In this document: positions 21,301 through 24,436 of the stretch, piece after piece | Layout: each line of letters opens with the position of its first letter | Position numbering within the stretch: position 1 is the stretch's first letter | The notes under the pieces: generated by a model | Seen by the model: the letters and a program-made list of their open reading frames with translations, nothing else | What the model was told of the DNA's origin: nothing | The model's database searches: none | DNA from: Acanthaster planci | Lineage: Eukaryota > Echinodermata > Asteroidea > Valvatida > Acanthasteridae | Assembly (NCBI RefSeq): GCF_001949145.1 | Contig: NW_019091638.1 | Coordinates: forward strand, 233,827 to 258,262 | DNA length: 24,436 nt | Reading direction: 5' to 3' | Position numbers and translations under genes: made by a program

Positions 21301-23560
21301 AACAGTAACTGTTGTGGTATAGCCTAATTTTCCATCGTTTTCGTCATTTTCTTCACAATTTAGCTGACCTGACGTTTGCAAGCTGATACTTGCAAAACAC
21401 AGCAGGCAAATTAGTTGACAAGTTGGCAGCCTTTTCACCGCCATAATACTACCGGTACTGATGACCCGAATGACTTGATAAGCAAAACCAAAACCTACCG
21501 ATCATAACGACATTTCCAAAATAAATGAATCAATTACCAGGTCCTAACTGGAAGTGAAGTGAAGTTTTTTCAAAGAAAATTGTTTTCCATTTTGTTATTT
21601 ACCGAGGTAGCAACTCATACAGCAGCGTCTCGGCTCGCTTCTTCTCCTCTAGAAAAGCTGCGGTCCGCTCGCCAACCAACTCCTCTAAATTGTTGGCGTA
21701 CTGCTCCATCCGACGCAATAGGTTATCCAGGATACATGTATCCAAGTTATTCTCTCTAGAAAAAAAGGTGAATCGAGAATTTTGTATCTGTCACAGTGGG
21801 AACCAGCAGCTGAAGTCGTGCGACAATATGAGAATAAGTAAAACCAACACCAAATTGCAATTCCCGTGCCATGCTCTTGCGAACGAAATATGCAAGAAAC
21901 TTACGAAAGGGACACACACTACCAATAATATAACATTCCTGGATGTGTACATAGTTCATCAGTATGTCTCTATTTGTCCGTCAAAAGGCGTAGATCGTGA
22001 TGGAATCGGGCAATATTACCCCCACACTTTAACCAGGAATGGGCCATATCGAAACATCAGCACTACTTCTTTACCTTAAAAGCAGATCATACAATCGATA
22101 CTGCTTGTGATATGTGTTTGGCGTGTAGGTTATACCTACTTCTCTTCCAGTCTAACATATTTGCTGATTTCATCATCTCCTCCTAGTAAAGTCACATCTA
22201 CGTCCTTGTTGCTGTCGTTAGCTTTAAGTTTTTCTTCCCACATCCCATAAGGACAATATTCTCTTAGACCATCTTCCAGTGTTCGGATATTTAGAGTCAA
22301 CTGATTGAAATTTCGAATTTAAAGTTATAGCTCCCATCGTGTAATTATTACGGAAAGGAGTCTAGTAGAAGTAAATTGTGTTCTATTTTATGAACTTTTC
22401 CTGTGTCTCTCATTGTCACCAGATGAAATTTGATCTTCCCATTTCAAAGACGCAGCACAATGTCTATCGATACAATTCGGCTGGCACTCCTTTCGAACCA
22501 TCCCCCATCCTGAGGCTAGTTCGACATGGGAGTCGTGCCAGCCTGGAAAGTTTGCAACAGAGCTGTATAGGCCTATAGTAACCGAGAGACCAATTACTTA
22601 TATAGAGACCACGGCAGTGCAAATGTACGGTGTTCAAACTGTCTTCTTGATTTTATTACATGTACTAATAAAAGTAAGCTTTCGGGTCCTGAAAATTCTA
22701 ATTGTTGCGGGATCATTCGACACAAGGTGCACTGTCCAAATTTCACAGGCCCTGACATGTTACCGCTTGTAACCCTTGCGCGGATCGTGAACCAATTATT
22801 TCTCGGTGGGGAAAGATGTTTGGGGACAAAACGTTCCGAAAATTCTATATGTATTCCATTTAACCTAACAAATGAGAATACATTTGGGGCCTTTCTTACA
22901 AATATTTGGAAAGAAATGAAATAGTAAAAGAATCGCCCAGTTCTCATTACTTTTACTTGTCAAAAACTAAAAATATGTCTGTGCTTTTGGTGGGCAAGGC
23001 TTTGTGGTCCCCCATTTCCGGTTCCATTGGCTACTTTCTTTGCAGTGAATCACATTTTCTTGGAATCTTCAATTGATGGATTTATTCGAAATATTAACGC
23101 GACTCATTTCTTCCATGTCATAGAGGTGCACGCAGAATGTATGCGCACTAATGAAGCTTCCCAAATATTGAGAAGTGTGTTAGCCTATCCCAGCATCGAT
23201 AGCTGCAGTGGGGACAACCAAAGGAATGGGACTGCATTTTAAAATCGATTACGGTGTTGTTGGTAGCCTCTGTTGCCGGAAGTTAGTTGAAAGATACCAA
23301 CCAAACTGATGCTCCAACGCGCATACCACTCGCAGGTCGGGGAGGAAAATAACAAAGCAACATGATCGTGACTCTAAAACCCAACCTGTTGATTTTACTC
23401 ATTGAGACATGAAGCGAGTTGGCTGTTGGTCTCTCCTGAGGGTTCTCTGCCCAGCATGCCTGAAACATTTCAACGATCGTTGTGTGGACATCCTCAATTC
23501 GAACTGAAGGACGGAACGGTGCTCCGTTGGCCGCTGGGTATTTTATTTTTTCCACTACAT
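15282..23560 (-). CDS. Receptor-type guanylate cyclase, C-terminal part (eight exons, 5' end outside the window)
   Basis: Eight minus-strand exons (23560-23386, 21755-21603, 18726-18603, 17430-17362, 17221-17047, 16124-16026, 15756-15665, 15341-15282) join without a frame break into 314 codons plus stop. In order they give the end of the kinase-homology domain ([16 protein letters not shown]), the signalling helix ([20 protein letters not shown]) and a complete class III cyclase domain. Catalytic residues are all visible: the metal aspartates in [12 protein letters not shown] and [12 protein letters not shown], the guanine-selecting Glu of VETIGD and Cys of MPRYCLFGD, and Asn/Arg of NTASRMES. 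By family knowledge it converts GTP to cyclic GMP on the cytosolic side of a membrane, as in natriuretic peptide or orphan receptors. Ligand and subtype cannot be told, because the extracellular and transmembrane exons lie beyond 24436. Splice phases agree at all seven junctions: 2, 2, 0, 0, 1, 1, 0. Confidence 0.93.
15482..15610 (+). repeat. Degenerate tetranucleotide repeat (CGGT/CAGT/TGGT)
   Basis: A stretch of imperfect four-base units such as GTCGGTCAGT, CGGTTGGT and TCTGTCTGTC. It fills much of the last cyclase intron (15342-15664). It is open in all three forward frames because stop triplets are absent from the motif, which explains the SVSV/RSVG-type frames there. Confidence 0.85.
15665..15756 (-). 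CDS. Guanylate cyclase exon: C-terminal sheet of catalytic domain
   Basis: Acceptor CTCATCTTCATAAG, 92 bases, donor GAAATTAAG|GTAACA. After the split Ala codon it encodes [19 protein letters not shown] then [11 protein letters not shown], matching the family pattern KIHxS...GGF...RGxxxxKGKG with some divergence (NFGCF for the usual GGF). The plus strand carries an antisense open frame that also looks exon-like, but the minus reading continues the cyclase in frame. Confidence 0.9.
16026..16124 (-). CDS. Guanylate cyclase exon: guanine-specificity Cys and transition-state residues
   Basis: Acceptor ACAACATGTCTCAG, 99 bases, donor GGAGAAG|GTGCGC. It encodes [20 protein letters not shown] then [13 protein letters not shown]. 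Cys in RYCLFGD, where adenylate cyclases carry Asp, supports GTP specificity. Asn and Arg in NTASRM are the transition-state pair. Phase 1 at both ends. Confidence 0.96.
16298..16565. mobile_element. Fold-back (inverted-repeat) element
   Basis: The left arm 16298-16360 and right arm 16499-16565 are long inverted copies of each other. Shared blocks are AGTACC, CATGCAAGAATATCTCTTT, a diverged middle, TTCTGAAAAGAAC and GGGTACT. About 138 bases separate the arms. The gaps and mismatches show an old element. The minus-strand open frame at 16404-16610 is an artefact of it. It lies in the cyclase intron 16125-17046. Confidence 0.75.
17047..17221 (-). CDS. Guanylate cyclase exon: second metal aspartate and purine-binding Glu
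   Basis: Acceptor TTTTATTTTTAG, 175 bases, donor ATACATACCG|GTAAGA. It encodes [19 protein letters not shown], then ARE, MALAL, SFKIRHK and LRAGIHT. E in VETIGD is the guanine-recognising glutamate and D in IGDAY the second metal ligand. Only 140 bases of intron separate it from the preceding exon. Leaves in phase 1. Confidence 0.96.
17362..17430 (-). CDS. Guanylate cyclase exon: short catalytic-domain exon
   Basis: A 69-base exon, phase 0 at both ends, between CCTTTTGTTCAG and AAG|GTAGGC. It encodes [17 protein letters not shown] and HFDVYK, the helix preceding the second metal site, closely matching the family block. Confidence 0.95.
17431..18602 (-). other. Guanylate cyclase intron, no element identified
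   Basis: GTGAGC...TTCAG intron. Opposing open frames at 17807-18314 are present on both strands. The plus frame at 17884-18261 contains no recognisable domain. A GGGACACGTCCC-like near-palindrome lies at about 18192-18203. Confidence 0.5.
18603..18726 (-). CDS. Guanylate cyclase exon: start of catalytic domain, first metal aspartate
   Basis: Acceptor CTCTGTTTTACAAAG, 124 bases, donor ATGCAG|GTGAGC. It encodes [36 protein letters not shown] and STPMQ. FSDIKGF holds the first metal-binding aspartate. Enters in phase 2, leaves in phase 0. Confidence 0.95.
19204..19662 (+). repeat. Higher-order tandem repeat, 21- and 17-base units
   Basis: Twenty-three head-to-tail units. Type A is TCGTTCTTCTACATCGATCGA (21 bases; an alternate ends CGATAGA), type B has CCCC in place of TTCT (21 bases), and type C is TCGTTCTTCTGCATCGA (17 bases). 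They form a 59-base trimer with order ABC and AAC alternating twice, then AAAA, then BCA, BCA, B. Nearly every unit contains ATCGAT and several CpGs. Long open frames cross it in more than one frame (for example 18979-19707), but the 17-base units shift the frame, so they are artefacts. It lies in the cyclase intron 18727-21602. Confidence 0.95.
19674..19752 (+). repeat. 14-base tandem repeat flanking the higher-order array
   Basis: Five and a half copies of CGATGAAGAAAGAC and close variants (AAAAAGAG, ACAAAGAC). Read on the minus strand it resembles the unit of the adjoining 21/17-base array (GTCTTTCTTCATCG against TCGTTCTTCTACATCG), so it looks like a diverged inverted extension. The turning point is the near-palindrome around 19651-19677. 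Confidence 0.85.
20160..20385. repeat. Cluster of GC-richer inverted repeats
   Basis: A hairpin TAAGCAGC...AAATTGG / CCAATTT...GCTGCTTA spans about 20299-20358. GCGCCTCGCAGGCGC at about 20271-20285 is a 6-base-pair stem with a 3-base loop. TTACGGAGCCCGTGAAAT and TAAGCAGCGCCGTGAAATT are diverged direct copies. It resembles the remains of a palindromic MITE directly upstream of the THAP fragment. Confidence 0.5.
20444..20566 (+). pseudogene. THAP zinc-finger fragment (truncated)
   Basis: In one plus-strand frame the sequence reads [15 protein letters not shown], then [20 protein letters not shown]. This matches the first half of a THAP domain: the C-x3-C zinc ligands, the aromatic/FP segment and the conserved Trp. 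The downstream C-x2-H ligands and AVPTIF-like box are absent; the frame runs straight into a dispersed repeat at about 20561. No ATG lies just before the Cys pair. It lies inside a cyclase intron on the opposite strand. THAP domains are common in P-element-type transposases and their domesticated relatives. It could instead be the first coding exon of an unseen gene, with GT at 20558 as donor. Confidence 0.5.
20561..20935. repeat. Dispersed repeat, copy B
   Basis: Partner of the repeat at 1220-1625. Segment Y comes first in direct orientation, followed by segment X in reverse orientation. The two are joined at one shared block GGGGCCATACTAATAACGGCGATCTC (20656-20681). The left border coincides with the point where the THAP fragment loses its homology. 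Confidence 0.85.
21603..21755 (-). CDS. Guanylate cyclase exon: signalling helix / dimerisation coiled coil
   Basis: Acceptor CACCTTTTTTTCTAG, 153 bases, donor CCTCG|GTAAAT. It encodes [20 protein letters not shown], then [20 protein letters not shown] and [10 protein letters not shown]. This is the conserved coiled coil linking the kinase-homology and cyclase domains and is diagnostic for membrane guanylate cyclases. Phase 2 at both ends. Confidence 0.95.
22139..22322 (-). other. Exon-like open segment of unknown identity
   Basis: On the minus strand one frame stays open for about 60 codons from just after TAA to TAG at 22139. It includes [20 protein letters not shown], then EKLKANDSN and [20 protein letters not shown]. 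The composition is acidic, hydrophilic and protein-like. A possible acceptor TTTCAATCAG precedes TTGACTCT at about 22301. I do not recognise the family. It does not fit the guanylate cyclase: the flanking cyclase exons join in phase without it, and inserting it gives an immediate TGA at the junction. It may be an exon of a nested gene, a decayed coding fragment, or chance. Confidence 0.3.
23386..23560 (-). CDS. Guanylate cyclase exon: end of kinase-homology domain
   Basis: Acceptor TTTCCTTCTTAACAG ends at 23561 (minus sense). The 175-base exon enters in phase 1 and encodes VVEKIKYP, then APFRPSV and [19 protein letters not shown], the last alpha-helical subdomain of the pseudokinase. It leaves at AACAG|GTTGGG in phase 2. 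The donor is weak after +2, but the phase matches the next exon, completing an Arg codon. Confidence 0.9.
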
Positions 23561-23636
23561 CTGTTAAGAAGGAAATAACCTTGGTCAAGGCGTTCGTCAT
23601 TCGTCACAGCGCAGCGCGCACCAGCCGCTCGCTGAC

Positions 23637-23754
23637 CTAGAGGGCGTATTTGAAACCCCATTCTCATGGGACTCACGAACAGCGCTCTTCGGTCGTTGAT
23701 TATGAAGTGCAAAAGGAGTTCAGCTGCGCTGAAGGTCAAGATAGCAGTCGCCAT
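23637..23754 (-). CDS. Candidate alternative first exon for a short guanylate cyclase form
   Basis: ATG at 23754 (context TCAAAATGGCG) opens 39 codons beginning MATAILTFSAAELLLHFIIN. At CCTCTAG|GTCAGC (23636) the frame is in phase 1, the phase needed by the acceptor at 23561, and the join would make an Asp codon. The implied intron is only 76 bases and the donor is weak, so chance phase agreement (one in three) is a serious alternative. Confidence 0.2.
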
Positions 23755-24009
23755 TTTGACACCAAATGAATTAAAAGATGGCATGACATTTACCATCTCA
23801 CATTAAATAAAAACCCTAAATATCCATATTAAATGGTCAGGGTAAATTTTCTCCAATAGCCATGAGTATTTGGCCTGGATTTTATTTTCCTTATTGAGAG
23901 TGTTTTTTGTTTTACAAAACCAACAGTAAGTTACAGTATGTGCCTATATCCGCCATCTTAAATTTGTTCTTGATGTTCTTCATCTACTCCCCAGAAAGTG
24001 GGAGTGAGA

Positions 24010-24098
24010 ATCTTGCTCGCGAACAATGTTCGCGTGTTGATTCTTCCCCTTCGAAACCCGTTTTCGTGTTCGTCTAACACGAGAACGGGCTTTCGCTG
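24010..24098. repeat. Two adjacent hairpins
   Basis: CGCGAACAATGTTCGCG (about 24018-24034) is an odd palindrome with 8-base arms. Next to it, CGAAACCCGTTTTCGTGTT and AACACGAGAACGGGCTTTCG (about 24053-24096) form an imperfect stem of about 19 pairs, with one mismatch, one bulge and a 4-5-base loop. No terminator role is expected in this eukaryotic context; a fold-back element remnant is the simplest reading. Confidence 0.6.
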
Positions 24099-24436
24099 CC
24101 ACATAATAACTGCATAATTCAAGTCGGGCCGTAAGGTGGAAGGTTAACTGAACGCACACGTGGCTATACACGTACATAAGTCAACAATACTTATTTTGCC
24201 AGCTGATCAGAGTAATCGGAGATCAAGTTCGCCTTTGCTTTGCTTTGCTTTACTGATTGTGATTGATTTTTTTCCAACCATTTAAATTAGTGGACAAACA
24301 ATATCTGGCTTTCCGTCTCGGAAGGTCCGCCATTTTACATGGTTATCATGCATGCCAGGTCATGCTGATGCATTATGCATATATCTACTTAGCTGCAATT
24401 GGTCACTGTGTACTCATCGCACGCCTGCATCTATCC

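Larger units (their letters stand above)
23561..24436 (-). other. Upstream flank or intron of the guanylate cyclase
   Basis: No further kinase-homology exon is recognisable before the right edge, so the next upstream exon of a full-length receptor must lie beyond 24436. The stretch holds the candidate alternative first exon (23637-23754), the paired hairpins at 24.0 kb, a short CTTTG repeat at about 24233-24250, and three minus-strand AAnATGGCG words (about 23750, 23955 and 24334). Confidence 0.45.

Noticed and set aside
22139-22322. Including this segment as a ninth guanylate cyclase exon
   Set aside because: The phase-2 ends of the flanking exons join correctly without it, and inserting it gives an immediate TGA after the junction.
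22594-22947. 117-codon minus-strand frame and the opposing 65-codon plus frame
   Set aside because: Mutually overlapping on both strands, no motif; intronic to the cyclase.

Overview
This is eukaryotic genomic DNA. It is AT-rich, intron-containing and full of dispersed and fold-back repeats, with no bacterial operon structure. The frequent words TACATGTA and TAGGCCTA, and a family 77-type glycosyltransferase beside a receptor-type guanylate cyclase, suggest a marine invertebrate. An echinoderm or hemichordate is my best guess, but this rests on word use and gene content, not on a marker gene.

Left part (about 3.2-8.4 kb, + strand): a small gene for a type II membrane glycosyltransferase (nucleotide-diphospho-sugar transferase fold, DxD motif). 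The catalytic part is one large exon (6802-7733), followed by a 3' UTR with an AATAAA signal at 8367. A start exon at 3265-3358 supplies a signal anchor and joins in phase across a 3.4 kb intron. A second, weaker start exon at 6555-6639, behind a TATA box, is also in phase.

Right part (15.3-23.6 kb, - strand): eight exons encoding the C-terminal 314 residues of a membrane guanylate cyclase. They cover the end of the kinase-homology domain, the signalling-helix coiled coil and the complete cyclase catalytic domain through the stop codon. All seven splice junctions agree in phase. The N-terminal exons (extracellular domain, membrane segment, most of the kinase-homology domain) should lie beyond the right edge. 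The introns hold a higher-order tandem repeat (19.2-19.75 kb), a THAP zinc-finger fragment (20.44 kb), one copy of a rearranged dispersed repeat whose partner is at 1.2-1.6 kb, a fold-back element (16.3-16.57 kb), and an unexplained open segment (22.14-22.32 kb).

Between the genes (8.4-15.2 kb): mostly non-coding sequence, with a probable hAT-like MITE (8968-9445), a fold-back element just past the cyclase stop codon (15.0-15.23 kb), and two weak exon-like segments (10.0 and 10.9 kb). The two genes converge on this region; their functions are not obviously linked. I found no CRISPR, tRNA or rRNA gene, and no clear prokaryotic or viral system.
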